In this document: piece by piece, positions 11,475-23,287 of the stretch
Layout: each line of letters begins with the position of its first letter
How positions within the stretch are numbered: position 1 is the stretch's first letter
Assembly (NCBI RefSeq): GCF_030052815.1
Contig: NC_079498.1
Coordinates: 81,640,992-81,704,991, forward strand
Reading direction: 5' to 3'
Source: Hevea brasiliensis
Lineage: Eukaryota > Streptophyta > Magnoliopsida > Malpighiales > Euphorbiaceae
Length of the DNA: 64,000 nucleotides
Program-made: the position numbers and the translations under genes
The notes under the pieces: model-generated
What the model saw: only the letters and a program-made list of their open reading frames with translations
Databases searched by the model: none
Told to the model about the DNA's origin: nothing

Positions 11475-11642
11475 TCATATGAGGAAGAACCCATAGAAAT
11501 TCTGGCTTATGAGGTGAAGTAGCTGAGGAACAAACAGATACACCTGGTTAAAGTGTTGTGGAACCATCATTTAGGCCAGGAAGCTACTTGGGAACGTGAA
11601 GAGGATATGAGGAAACAGCACCCACAGCTGTTCAGAGACTAA
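11475..11642 (+). pseudogene. Tekay integrase chromodomain
   Basis: After the EEEPIEILAYEVK segment a TAG (11520-11522) interrupts the frame, then LRNKQIHLVKVLWNHHLG and EATWEREEDMRKQHPQLF complete a chromodomain, ending at TAA 11640-11642. The aromatic and acidic residues of this fold (VLW, ATWE) are visible. Such domains are known to steer chromovirus integration towards methylated-histone chromatin, which fits the nest of repeats here. The targeting role in this copy is inferred from the family. Confidence 0.88.
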
Positions 11643-11674
11643 TGCCAGGTAAAATTTCGAGACGAAATTTGTTT

Positions 11675-11692
11675 TAAGGGGGGGGGGAGAAT
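11675..11692 (+). promoter_or_regulatory. Tekay polypurine tract
   Basis: An A/G run with ten consecutive G residues, ending GAGAAT, directly abuts the right LTR start at 11693. It primes plus-strand DNA synthesis. The long G run is a likely site of slippage or sequencing uncertainty. Confidence 0.85.
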
Positions 11693-14600
11693 TATAACAC
11701 CCCTAAGTTCGGTAGTGCGTTCTACTATTCATGTGACCAGTGTTGTCCGGACAGCTAGGATGCCTAGAACTACACTTCGATATGAGTGAGGAGACATAAA
11801 ATAATGAAATACAAGAAAAGAAAATACAAGAAAAACAAAGGAAAAATAATAGCAAAGAAATGTAACCAAGTTAAGCGAGCCGAGAACCCTAGCAATGGGT
11901 GACTACACCGGGAAGTCATGGCGTGGACCGTTGACTAGCCCTAGATCGCGGGGAGCCCTGGAAAATATTTTTAGGACTCAAATAAATATTTATTGAAGTA
12001 TAAATATCATTAGAAATATCAAAGAAAAATTAAATAATTAGTACAAAGAAAAGTGAGAAATGACCAAATCCGGATTAAGTGCAAATAAGGCTTGAAAATT
12101 GACCATTTGGGCAGCAGTTAGTGTTTAGGCCATAACTCACTCAAAACAGGTCCAATTGACCTGAAATTTCGACCATGAATAATTAAGACCCATATCTACA
12201 AGTCTTATGAAGACACCAAAGCCCAGAAATGACCATAAGCAAGTCAAACAGCTTGTACAAGTTCGGGTCCAAAAACTGGCCGAACCAAAATTGACCTAAA
12301 ATGACCTAAAGTGACCAATTTTGATGCATTTTGACCAGCAATAGTAAAATGACCATAACTTGGTCTACATAACTCAGAATGACCTGAAATTTTGCCCTGC
12401 GTGCAATAAGTCATAGATCTAAAAGTTTGTAGTTTTGACCAAAACCCGAAAACCGAGGGAACTAGGTCGTCCGGCTAGGTCAAACTAGTATCCCGGAATC
12501 CAGCAAATTACAAGAAAATGCAGTATACACGGAAATGAACTTGGTAACATGTACCAACCCTAAAAGACTATTGAATGTGAAATATTAGTAACATTAAAAC
12601 CTAAATTACCTAGAATGCACCGAGGGTCGATATATTATGTTGGTTAAGCAAATAATAGCATTTAGTGAATTACTTATCAAGCATTATCATTAGAGACAGT
12701 TTAATTAAGTACTGAAACACTTCAAATTGTGTTTCTTAGTTAGCAAAGACTCAGGAAAAGGGAAGGAAACACTGAGTCAAGACTAGGAGACAGTTATCAG
12801 AGGTTTGTGCACAACAGTTGTAACATCCTCCCGGTAGCAACTCCGTACATTCTACTGTTTCGGTGACCGGTATCGGTCCGGACAGCTAGAATGTCCGGAA
12901 AAATATTTAAACTAAAGTGAGGAACCATAATTAACTCAAATATTAATGAGAAAAATTTAGTAAAAATTTTAGAAATAAAATACAGTTAAGTCAAATGAGC
13001 CGGTGCCCAAGCGATGGGTAACCCAGAGGGAAGTTGCGGTTCTCGCAACGAGGAGCCCTAGACCCGGGAAAAAATTATAAAATAATTTTTGGGACTCCAG
13101 AGAAGGGTCATTGAGGTTCCTATGGTATTAGAATGCCAAGAAAATATTTAAAAAATTTTTTCAATCGGTACAGACAATTTTGGCCCGTTGAGCCAAACGG
13201 AGGGCATTTTGGTCATTTCGCCTTCAGAGGTGATTTTTGGCCGACTTGTCCAGTTAAGTAAATAATTATTATGATCTAAAATATGAATAAATATTAGTAA
13301 AAATTTAATTAGAAATGAGTTAAAGAAAGAAGAAAGAAAAATCAAATAAAAAGGCATTAATGACATAAGCTTGATGTAATTAGAACCCCTTAGCCAATCA
13401 AATTAAAGGAAGACATTTATAATACATAAATGGGCAGAAAAAGAAGACCATTTTAGAGAATTTTCTGCAGCTACTCTTCTTCCCCAATAAAACGTTTCAT
13501 GCTTCTCTTTTCCCTTCTCCATTTTCATGCTTACAATGCTTGAATCCACACCCTTTCTCACCTCAAAACCCTAAGTTATCTTCACTAAAACTTGTCCCCA
13601 CATCCTAAGCAACCTCTAGGCAGCCAAAAGAAGAAGAAAGAAGGAGTTTGGGTAGCTTGAAAAATCTGCCACCTAAAGGTTAGTGCCTATTTACACTTAA
13701 ATCTCTTTTAATTCATGTTAAAGACTTAAAGTGAGTAAGGTTTTGTAAATTAAATGAATGGAATCTATGTATATGGACCCTATGAATTTCGGCTGCCCTA
13801 AGGAAGGAACAAATGTGGAGTGTTTTTGATGGTTTTAATGGACTTAGAATGAATTAGAGATTATGTTTAAGATGTATATACACATAAATAATGAATGGAA
13901 GTGCTTAATTAGGTGTATGTGTGAATCATAAGGGAAAACTAGGGTTTTGAGAAGTGAAAAATTGAATTGGCTTAGGAAATTGTTAGAGAACATCTTAATG
14001 GTCAATTAGTGACCATTTTAGGTGAGTTGACCATAAATTGGACTAAAATATGGCATGGCAAAGTGGAATGGTAGGCTGCCTAGGGACAGCAGCATGGTGG
14101 CTGAGATTTCAGTCCACTTGGACTGCCATATCTTTGGCTGTGTTGGTCTAATTGGTGTTTGGCAAATTGGACATGAAACTAGGCTTATAATGGCACATTT
14201 TTACTAAAGAAACCATGCCCAAAAGACCAAAGCAAGAGGACCAAAACTTGGCCCCAATCCGGATACCCTGCAAACAACCCCTGCAGAAATGACCAAATGA
14301 ACAGTAACTGTTCATTTGGCCATAACTCACTGTAGATATGGTCAATTGACCTGAAATTTTTACAACAACAAGATAAGATATAGAAAAACAACTTTCATGA
14401 AGGACACCAATCTAATTATGCCATTAACCTAATCAAATCATTGAGCAAAGTGAAGTTTATCAGATCGAGATTTCGGAATTTTCATTTGAGCAGAATGTTT
14501 GGATGGCTATAACTCTCTCTAGAAAACTCGGATTTAGGCGATTCTTGAACCGATGAAAACCTAAGGCATAGTAGAACATTTCATATGAAGAAAGTTAGGC

Positions 14601-15312
14601 CAAATTATGAACTTAACTTGATCAAATTACTGACCAAAGTTGGACCAAAATCTGCCAAAACCCAAAAGTGCAGCATGAGCGATTGCACGTGAGCGAAGAA
14701 ACTTATTTTGGCCATAACTTGAGCTACAAAACTCCAAATGGAGTGATTCAAAAAAGGAAATTCAACTAGACAGAATAAGGAACAACTTTCATGTTTACCA
14801 TTTCCTCAAATTCCCACTGTAAAAATAACAAATGGAATAGTAAAGATGAAGCACCAAATCTGAAAATTTTGTTCAATTAGCATTAAGCTTAGAAATGGTA
14901 TTGGCAACCAATACCAACAAGTTTTAAATACAAAATGTGGTATGTTTGGAGTGTTAAAACCAATACACCTATTTTCTATCCAAAAGTCAACATTTTTGTT
15001 GACCAATGAGGTGAATAGTGACACCAAAACCAAAAATTGGCAATTTTGCCAAAATGACTTAAGCTTTGAGAAAGTGACCAAAACCAACAAGTTTTGAATA
15101 CAAAATGTGGTATGTTGGGAGTACTAAAACCAATGTACCTATTGTTTATGCAAAAGTCAACATTTTAGTTGACTAATGAAATGAATAGTGACATGAAAAC
15201 TTGAAATTCAAAAATTGTGAAACTTAAAAGTGCAAAATGCCCTAGTAGGCCTAATGTGATTGGTTTGGATAGGTTGTTGCCAATAGGGTATTATTTTAGC
15301 AGTACTGCGAAA

Positions 15313-15412
15313 GGCTTTATGCCCATATTCATGGCTTTTATGCCCGTATTCATGGCTTTTATGCCCGTATGCATGGCTTTTATGCCGATTATGTGATATC
15401 ATGGCTTTTTAG
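15313..15412 (+). repeat. 21-bp tandem repeat in solo LTR 2
   Basis: About 4.5 head-to-tail copies of a 21-base unit, GGCTTTTATGCCCGTATTCA plus T, with the last copies decayed. Solo LTR 1 has only a single diverged trace of it near 2300-2350, so the array expanded in this lineage. Within each unit GGCTTTTATGCC is itself an imperfect dyad. Confidence 0.8.
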
Positions 15413-15793
15413 CCATACTGACTGCATACATGGTTGACGTTCTGCGTCCCATGGTATGACGGCCCGAGGCACCGCGGTGTCCAGTGCCAACGACCCGTTA
15501 TCGATCCGATCGTCCAAAGATAGGTTACTTGGGCATGGAAAAGTATAACTGTGATTGAACTGATTATTAAAGAAAATACGAAAATTAAGTATCAGGAATG
15601 ATTACAAAAATACAAAGAAGCTCAAGATCACGAAGAAAATAATTAACGAAATGCATGAAGAAGTTAATATCATAAAACATGATTAGCCCTCGACTAAACA
15701 ATAAGTTAGTAATTATTCATTTCTTATGAACACAATAGCAAGGAAATCATTATTTTTATTTGCATATTATATTTTCTTGTATTATTGGCACCA

Positions 15794-15830
15794 CTAAGCT
15801 TTATGCTTAGCGCGTCGCTTTTGCAACGCG
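15794..15830 (+). other. Two adjacent hairpins near the LTR 3' end (solo LTR 2)
   Basis: CTAAGC (15794-15799), loop of 5, GCTTAG (15805-15810). Then CGCGT-C-GC (15811-15818), loop TTTT, GC-A-ACGCG (15823-15830). This matches the pair in solo LTR 1 with a changed loop and a changed central mismatch (C-A here, T-C there), so the arms are conserved and the unpaired bases vary. Confidence 0.6.
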
Positions 15831-17680
15831 TAGGTACTGAAGATTTGGACAGAGGGCCCAGTAGACCACAGATTGGGTAAGGCCGTTCACAGTTCTGCAT
15901 AGTGTCCGTGTCACCTCAACTTCTGCAGTGCATTGGTAGGACACTAGGTGTCATTTTGGCATTCTGTAATAAATTTTGATTTTCTCATATGTAATGAAAC
16001 TTATGTAATGTATTTTGATTTTCATGTAAATAATGCAAATTTGTGTTTGTAAATGGAAAAGTGAATATTGATCTGTAACTGGTACATGATTATCAAATGA
16101 GGTGAATGATTGAGAAATGAATGTGAACTGAAAAATATTGAGATTTTGATAAATGGAGTTGAGATGAATGAATAAGAATATAGGAAGTGTTTTTCACAGG
16201 TTCCGAAGAACGGTTTTCTCCATTTTTAGTCGGTACTCTGCCGGATTTTCTATAAAATTTTCGGAACCTCAAATAAATTATAATTTCGACAAAAGGCTTA
16301 AATAAATTATATTTCAAAAGTTATATTAAAAAGGAAGAATAAAAATGAATTAAGATAAAATAGAGTGCTCGGCACACTGAGTGGCATAACTTGCTCGGCT
16401 ACACTGTAGTCGGGTAGGGGGTGTCACAACAGTTATTTCTTTTGAATTTTTCAATTGAAATAAATTATGACTATTTGCATATTATTGTTTTAAATTGTGG
16501 AAATGTGTTTGAATGGATACTTAGTGATTGAAAAGCATTATAAATGGTTTGAAACCACAACTATCATGTATATTGATTGTATTCCTCGTTAGCTTGTCTA
16601 GTGGGACGAATTGAATTCCCTCTCTAGCTGAAGTGTTGAGGTGTGTGCCTGTTGAGGACGAATTGGATGAGTACTCATATTTTTGCTATCTAGCTATGTT
16701 ATACCTCATTAGCCATCGGCTTTTGGGACGAATTGAATACCTCATTAGCCATCGACTTTTGGGATGAATTGAACTTTGGAACATGATTAAGTTGTGTGTG
16801 ATTTATTGATATGTATTATGAGATTGTGAAATTGAGTTAAATTCTTATTGACATTCATTGTCTTAATTTAATCATGATTTGATTTATTGAAATTATTATG
16901 ATATTGAGAAATGGAGTTTAAATTCTTGTTGACATTTACTGTCTTGAATTTAACTATGATTTTACGTATCCATCATTTAAACGATTTATGAATTGTGATT
17001 TAAAGTTGTATTTGGTAAACGTTGTGCACCACTGAGACATTGTCTCAGCGATAGCTTTTCATTGCTGTCACAGGTAGACAGACGGAGAGGGCAGCAGACT
17101 AGGCTGCTAGTACATCCAGCGAGAGATTATCGGCTATAATGAGTATATCACATTTTGCATTTTGTACTGTAATGTATATTCACTGTATGTATATTTTATT
17201 CTTGGTTTGAGTAGTTATAAATTAAAATTGTACATTGAAGTTGTAAAGTAAATTATGAGTTATTTTGACTTGTAAAAATTGTATTATATTTCTTGTATCT
17301 CAGTCTTTGAAAAATTACTGTGGATTTGAGTTGAGAAATATGTTGTGTTGAGAAATATGTTGGAGTTGAGATTTGGAAATATATTGAAGTGTTTTTTATA
17401 GGTTTTCTGAAGAACTGTTTTATCCAAAATACAGATGGCACTCTGCCAAAATTTTTACAGAAATTACTAATAGTCCAAATGACTTAGCTGTTTCACTTCA
17501 GTTTAAAAAGTTTTTTTTTAATACCTGTAAATAGTGCTCACCACTGTAAAAAGAAGTAAGAAAAGTTTTAAAATCCCTTGTAGTGTATTTAATGGGTTAT
17601 CAGTAGATGGAGTTGGTAATTCATTAGGTATACTACGGGATCATGTTATACCTTACAGAGGGGTAGGGTGTGACATTCCA

Positions 17681-20442
17681 TTGGTGTTGGGAGTATAAGT
17701 CTCAATTACCTATTCATAAAATTTTTAGTATTGATTAAGTCATTCAAATTCACCAATTACAATATATATTTATACATTACTCATAATGACTTCTTTAATA
17801 TCTTTTATTATTTCTTATGTCTTTAAGGTTACTATTCACACATTGGTATTCACTCAAATTATTGACTTTTCATATATAATAGGTGTGTTAATTCCAATTG
17901 CACTAAGATCTCACATTTTGGATTCTAAATTTGTTGGCAGTGATTGCCAATTGCAATTCAAAGCCTTTTAAAAGTATTTCCAAATTTTCAGTTTTTATGT
18001 CCTATGTTTACTATTTCATTGGTCTATGCTAAAGTGAGAATTTGGCTAATCTTTCTTTATGAAAGTTGTTCCTTTATGTATCTAGTTTAATTTCCTTTTT
18101 TGAATCACTCCATTTGGAGTTTTGTAGCTCAAGTTATGGTCAAATAACCATAACTAGTTCATTTCCTAGTTTCGGTTCCTTAGCTAGGCAGATTTTGTAG
18201 TTACACTTTATAAATTTTATTGATCATGTTGCAGTCACATTTAGGTCTAGTGCTCACCATAGAATTTGTTTCCCTATGTCTTATGGTCACTCAAAATTTT
18301 GAATCACAATTTTTCAAGTTTTTTAGAATTTATTATACCAATTTAATTTGCCTAGACTCCAGTACCCTGTGTCTTCAGGGTCCAGGTTTGGATCAATGAC
18401 TGCAAGTGGATTTTTAGGGTTCTTACATTCATAATTTGAAGAAGGTCTTTAAAACAAAGCTAGAGCCTTGTGTCTTAGGTTTCTGAAAAGGTATGGCTCA
18501 TCCTAAATGGAGTTTTCTAGTGAAAGATATGCTATAAACACTAATCCGGGGTCAGATGAAATTAGGTAAATTTCCAGGTTTGGATGTTCTAAGTTCTTTT
18601 ATGCATTTGACCTAATTCCTTTGGGTTCTGGGTTTTGGCCAAAAGAGCAATATTGTAGACCTATGTCTTATAAAACTTTTTCCATTGGTTTCATTGCATT
18701 TGGATTTTTATAGACCAAGTTATGGCCATTTTGCCAAAACTGGTCGGGTGAGCTTTAGTCCAGGAAATTCTGGGCAGTATGGTTCTGGTCAGTTTGGTGA
18801 GCTCACCTGGGCTAGCAATTTTATTTGGTTAGAGGCATTTCTGGGCTTGGTGTTCTCAATGAAAGTTGTAGTACTATGTCTAAGCTTTCTAATAGTATAA
18901 CATTTAGGTCATTTGGACATTTCTACACTGAGTTATGACCATTTGAACAAACACTGTTCATTTGATCATTTTCCAGGGATAGCATGTTGGTCACCCGGAT
19001 TGGGGCAGGTTTTAGGTTATCTTAAGTTAGTTTTCTGGGCATGGTTTCTCTACCAAAAATATGTCATTATGTCTTAAGTTTAATGTCCAATTGGTCTCAC
19101 ACCAATTGGAGTAGCCTAACTGTACTTATGGTCACATTTAGGTACTGGACTCAAAGTCCATAAAATCCTGCATGAACACAACACTTCCAATACCCCCCCA
19201 TTCCACACTACTACCAACTTCAATTACATTCAATGCACTTCAAATACTCCATAATTAATCTCAACACATCAATTTATCAACATAACATCAAATTTCAAAT
19301 TTAGGAAAACCTAAATCAATTTGGTGCAACTTCAAAATCCAAAGGAATTGATAGCACTAACCTTGTTCCTTAGCTTCACTCAACTTCAATTCAACCTTCT
19401 AATCAATCAAAAACATAAAGCTTCTTCTTGGTCCACCTTGGCTGAAAATTCCTCTTGCCCCAAACTCTTAATTTCTTTTGGTTTTCTTGAGTGCTTTCTA
19501 CTAATTAGGCTTTAGTTTAGGGTGGGCTATAGTTTTTCCAAGAAAAAATTTGGTTGAGACTTAGGGTTTCAAGCTTTGGATTTTGGGTTTTAATGGAGAA
19601 TTTTAGAGAAAAAGGGAAGAAGGCAAGTGGACGAGAAGAAGAAGGGAAAAAGATGCAGAATTTTGTTCAATAATTAACTTATATAATAATTAAATATTTA
19701 ATGGCAATATGGTAAATAAGTAGAATGGCAAATTTGAAATTATTTTGAAGTTTATAGTCATTATAATTTGACTTTTCAATAATTATTTTTAATTTTCATA
19801 ATTTCAATTAATTAAATTAATTTAACTTCATTAAATTAATAATCATCATTTTTTTTTTCAATATTGGACCCTCAAATTTAACTGACCAAATTTTGCTCTT
19901 ATCGAGTTGTCGGTTTATCTTTCTTTCTTCTTTCTTTTACTCATTTTTAATTTAATTTTCATCAATATTTATTCATATTTTATTTCGTAATAATTATTTA
20001 CTTAATTGGAAAAGTCGGTCACAAATCATATCTGAAGACGAAATGACCAAAATGCCCTCCGTTTGGCTTAAGGAGCCAAAATCATCTGTACCGATCTAAA
20101 AATTTTTCTAAGCATTTTTTTGGCATTCTAATGCGATCAAAACCTCAATGACTCTTCTCTGGAGTCTCAAAAATTATTTCATTAATTTTCTCACAGGTCT
20201 GGGGTCGATAACTTTCTTTACCGATACTTCCCCATACGGTCACCCAACGCTAGGGCACCGGCTCATTTAACTTGGCTGTATTTTATTTCTATAATTTTTC
20301 CTAAAATTTTCTTACTATTATTTGAGTTAATTATGGCTCCTCACTTTAGTCTAAATATTTTTCCAGATGTTCTAGCTGTCTGGACTGACACCGGTCACTG
20401 GAACAGTCGAATGTACGGACTAGCTAAAGTGAGGGTGTTACA
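17681..20442 (-). mobile_element. Reverse-oriented LTR of the solo-LTR family, split by Tekay
   Basis: Read on the minus strand it begins at 20442 with TGTAACACCC and the PyrCGTACATTC...CTGTTCC words of solo LTR 1 and 2, and carries the same modules (for example 18110-18150 and 19080-19110). Its 3' part lies left of the Tekay insertion (1-58 and outside the window). The flanking base group CATAT at 20443-20447 would be one TSD copy; the partner is outside. Whether it is solo or part of a full element cannot be told. Short ORFs in this stretch have no protein similarity that I recognise. Confidence 0.85.
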
Positions 20443-20547
20443 CATATGAATGCAGCCAGCAATGAATCAATCAAAATTGATTAAATCACACAATTAAATC
20501 TCATATTAAACAATCTAAATGGCAAATATAGTGGCTCTAATACCAAT
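20443..20547 (-). mobile_element. Copia A leader with primer site, body outside the window
   Basis: On the minus strand this reads from the LTR end at 20548 into a tRNA-Met primer site (complement GCTCTAATACCA, 20535-20546; one change from consensus) and about 90 bp of leader similar to that of copia B at 28215-28310. The leader is then broken by the reverse LTR at 20442. Gag and pol of copia A must lie beyond the left end of the window. Confidence 0.8.
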
Positions 20548-20875
20548 TATAGGAACGGAAGCATGTTGATTAGTTCATTAGATCATTGAATTTCAAAAAA
20601 AAATTTCTTCTAGGGTTACATGCATCATACCACATCTCTTATGTGCCTAATTAATTTTAATGCTCAATTGCATATTAAAACACTTTTAATATATATTAGG
20701 ATCTATGTTTGCCATTCAAGATTGTGAATTAACAAATTAATTCATTTAAACCCTAGTTTAAAAATGAAGTTAGAGCACTAACCTCTTTGATGCACTATGG
20801 ATGTAATTGGCACCTTTAGGAAGAACCTAGGACCCCAAGTGTTGTCCCTCTAGCTTGTCTATGCAAAGATCACCA
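20548..20875 (-). repeat. Copia A 5' LTR, 3' segment
   Basis: The LTR 3' end, read on the minus strand, resembles those of copias B to D (GCTTCCGTTCCTATA) but is more diverged. It stops at 20875 where copia B inserted. CACCA at 20871-20875 and 40398-40402 is the duplication. The LTR resumes at 40403. Confidence 0.85.
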
Positions 20876-22990
20876 TGAAGGAGCGGAAGCATGAAAAACA
20901 CAAGTTTATATCATTGAATTCAAAAATTTTTCACCTAGGCTCACATGCATCATGCAAGATTCATTTTTATCTATTTGATTTCAATGATAAACAACATATT
21001 AAAACTCTTTTAATATGTTTTGGATCTAGATTTGCCATTTAAAATTTTAGAATTAATCAGATTAATTCATTAGAACCCTAGATTAGATCAAGAACAAGTG
21101 CGCTAACCTTTTGATGCACTGCAGTGTGTTTGACACCTTTGGGATGCGCCTTAGGACACCAGATATTGTCCCTCTAGCTTGTCCACACCAAGATCACCTA
21201 TGGTAGCCCTTAAACAGCTTCTAAAGCTTTTTCTATGAATTAGAAAATCAAGTTTTGCCTTTTGAGAGATTACAGATGTAAACAAGACACTAGAAATAAT
21301 TTCTAGTATTTTTAATTCAAGAGATTGTTTGCTAATCTCTTTGAATTGATGAGAGATGAAGAAGAAGAGAAGGAAGAGCAGCTAAGGGTGGCAGCACAAA
21401 CAGATGAATGGCAGCTTGTTATTTTTTTTCTTTTCATAGCAACACTTATATAGCTAGGTCACCACTTAAAACCCTTGCCATATGTCACCTTCTGATTGGC
21501 TTTAGGTTTAATCGACCCAATCACATTGTGCCAAGTGTCAAACCTATATTTAATCTTGACTTTGATCATCTTACATAATTAAAAGACATATGGCAAGCTT
21601 ATGTGTAGTGCCATGTGTCATCATCTCATGGTGCCACATGTCACCCTGTGAAATTACCAAAATACCCGTGTCTTAATTTTGAGTTCTCAACCCAAAATAA
21701 TTATTTCTCTTCTTCTAATCAATTTATATCAAATATAAATTAATTAATTAATCTCTATTAATTAATTTCTCATTAATTAAATTCATATTTAAACACTTTA
21801 AATATAAATTTAACTTATACTATACATCCAACAACCTAGATTTGATTTCAAGACATGCTAGGGACTTTGCAATCTAATTACAAACCAAACCTATTTAATT
21901 AATCAATTAAACTCTTTAATTAATTAATTAATTAAATCATATTTAATTTAGTGATTACTTGTGTATGTGTGTGACTTACTAGGCTCATCACTAATTGGCA
22001 ATGAGACATGATATCAACTCTTAATATCATTAGAACTCTTTCTTAACATAAATGATTTCTTTAAATCATTTTATGCACCTCATAGACCATGGTTAACACC
22101 TAGCATAGCATGCCATGGCCAACCAATCAGTAATATGGTTTACCTTAACTGAACCTATAATCATATGTTACCATGCACTAGAATCTCTCTGTTACAAAAT
22201 CCCAATTTGAGCTGGAATCATGATTTATGTCAAACCCCATTTGCTATGAATATTATGTTCTCTTTTAATTGCAGTTCTTGATTAAAAAGATTTTCTCATC
22301 AGAAACTCTTTTCTGATTAAATCTATCTGTCCTGGCCAGGAACTTGAAACGTCAAGAATAATTAAATGAACATAGGATTTTATCCCTATTTACTTAGAGG
22401 AACAGATTCCATCTTGATCAATACCTACCTCCATATATAACTAGTAGGAGCCAACACATGCCCATTTACCCATACACAGTACAAGTATAAAAGCAGTATC
22501 AAGCTCAAACCACCTATATACAAGATAATTGTGCTATCTTAGGTCTAAAGATTATATGCACTAATATGATTTATGACAATACATTGACAAGAGTAAACTC
22601 CATGTGCTTGCCATAAATGTCACTGGTTTGACCTACTTATTATGTATAAGTGCCTATCATGTTTGTTATATGGCATGGGACTCACCATTCCATCTTATTT
22701 ACATCTTATATAAATAACTTGGGAACAAACATGATTACAATCTTTCTAGATAAATCATATCCTTATTGTGAAGTATCCTCGATTGTGAACCTATTTATGA
22801 TACTTTGTGCTAGAAATACTGTCACTCATATTCTTAACAACTTAAAAATAGAATTTCTAACAAAATATCAATGGACCTTTTCTATTACACATAAATATAT
22901 TATGTAAACGGAAAAGTGAAAATGCCTTTTATTAATAAAACATGTATAAGATACATACTACATGATATGCTTTAGGGCATACTCGTAACA
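20876..22990 (-). repeat. Copia B 3' LTR
   Basis: 2115 bp; on the minus strand it starts TGTTACGAGTATGCCC (mutated from TGTTAGTAGTATGCCC) and ends CGCTCCTTCA. It is matched by the 5' LTR halves at 28311-29152 and 39131-40397. A TATA-like CTATATAAG (minus, 21445-21454) lies at the position of the 5' LTR promoter. Confidence 0.92.
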
Positions 22991-23004
22991 ATCTCCCACT
23001 AGCA
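22991..23004 (-). promoter_or_regulatory. Copia B polypurine tract
   Basis: On the minus strand TGCTAGTGGGAGAT abuts the 3' LTR and directly follows the pol stop codon, exactly as in copia C (37008-37021) and copia D (54924-54937). Confidence 0.88.
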
Positions 23005-23287
23005 CTAGAGCCATTCATTACAATACCTTAGACCCATCTTCTCAAGATATCGGTCTAACTGTGTTTGTAACAAAGGCTTAGTGAATGGATCAGCTGGATT
23101 TTCAGCAGATGCTATTTTCTGCATGGCTACATTGCCTTGCCCAACTATTTCTCTGATAATGTGGTAGCGCCTTTCTATGTATTTGGATTTATGGTGAGAC
23201 TGGGGTTCCATATATCCAAACAGCTTCTTTTGCAGTATCTGATGCCGCAATATACTCGGCCTCTATAGTGGAATCAGCAGTCGTACT
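23005..23287 (-). pseudogene. pol: Copia B RNase H C-terminus, internally deleted
   Basis: The end of pol reads KSKYIERRYHIIREIVGQGNVAMQKIASAENPADPFTKP-type words and finishes NEWL at 23005. Upstream, near 23212-23218, about 90 bp found in copia C are missing, removing the Asp-Asn-Asn-Gly segment of RNase H. Copia D has the same junction. A stop also separates this part from the 807-codon frame (WKSSK then stop). RNase H would degrade the RNA of the hybrid; it is not functional here. Confidence 0.88.

Larger units (their letters stand above)
12819..16428 (+). mobile_element. Solo LTR 2 inserted in the Tekay 3' LTR
   Basis: It runs from TGTAACATCC to GGTGTCACA, with ACAGT at 12814-12818 and 16429-16433. 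The empty site is seen in the left LTR near 5585. It is 3610 bp with no internal coding region. It is close to solo LTR 1 but retains extra segments: two further modules (about 14503-14600 and 14708-14800), a second copy of the AATACCAACAAG block near 15080, and a 21-bp tandem repeat at 15313-15412. It inserted independently of solo LTR 1, at another LTR position (offset 1127 against 142). Confidence 0.92.
59..17675 (+). mobile_element. Tekay/Del-type Ty3-gypsy chromovirus, full length, both LTRs hit by solo LTRs
   Basis: The element runs from TATAACACC to GTGTGACA with a perfect 5-bp TSD, TTCCA, at 54-58 and 17676-17680. Order: LTR (59-6831), tRNA-Met primer site, gag, protease, reverse transcriptase, RNase H, integrase, chromodomain, purine tract, LTR (11693-17675). 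The internal region is 4.86 kb. Without the inserted solo LTRs the two LTRs are about 3.63 and 2.37 kb, the right one having lost a 1.27-kb block. Chromodomain, domain order and very long LTRs fit the Tekay (Del) clade. The LTR termini are TA...CA instead of TG...CA at both ends. The element is dead: in-frame stops, gag frameshifts and altered catalytic residues. Confidence 0.93.
11693..17675 (+). repeat. Tekay 3' LTR, split by solo LTR 2 and internally deleted
   Basis: It starts TATAACACC like the left LTR and ends GGTGTGACA before the TSD TTCCA. It is interrupted by a solo LTR at 12819-16428. Without this it is 2368 bp, because the block corresponding to 3569-4836 of the left LTR is missing. 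The join at 12058-12061 leaves a 4-base AAAT shared by both break ends. The remaining sequence is nearly identical to the left LTR, suggesting a fairly young insertion. Confidence 0.92.

Noticed and set aside
11475..11642. Chromodomain as a host chromatin gene
   Set aside because: It is in the same frame as integrase and ends just before the purine tract and LTR.
8730..11642. CRM (centromeric) chromovirus assignment
   Set aside because: Very long LTRs with separate, non-overlapping polyprotein end and a canonical C-terminal chromodomain fit Tekay/Del better; a tree of RT would decide.
17681..19700. Host gene between Tekay and copia A (ORFs 17786, 18685, 19321)
   Set aside because: The whole stretch matches, in reverse, the modules and order of the solo LTR family and ends at a proper LTR terminus.
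22650..22907. Repeated 85-codon ORF in every copia LTR (also 29237-29494, 37106-37363, 47500-47757)
   Set aside because: It recurs with high similarity, but always within the LTR start on the strand antisense to the element, and begins and ends with no known domain. The copies are explained by LTR identity. An antisense LTR product is possible but nothing supports translation.
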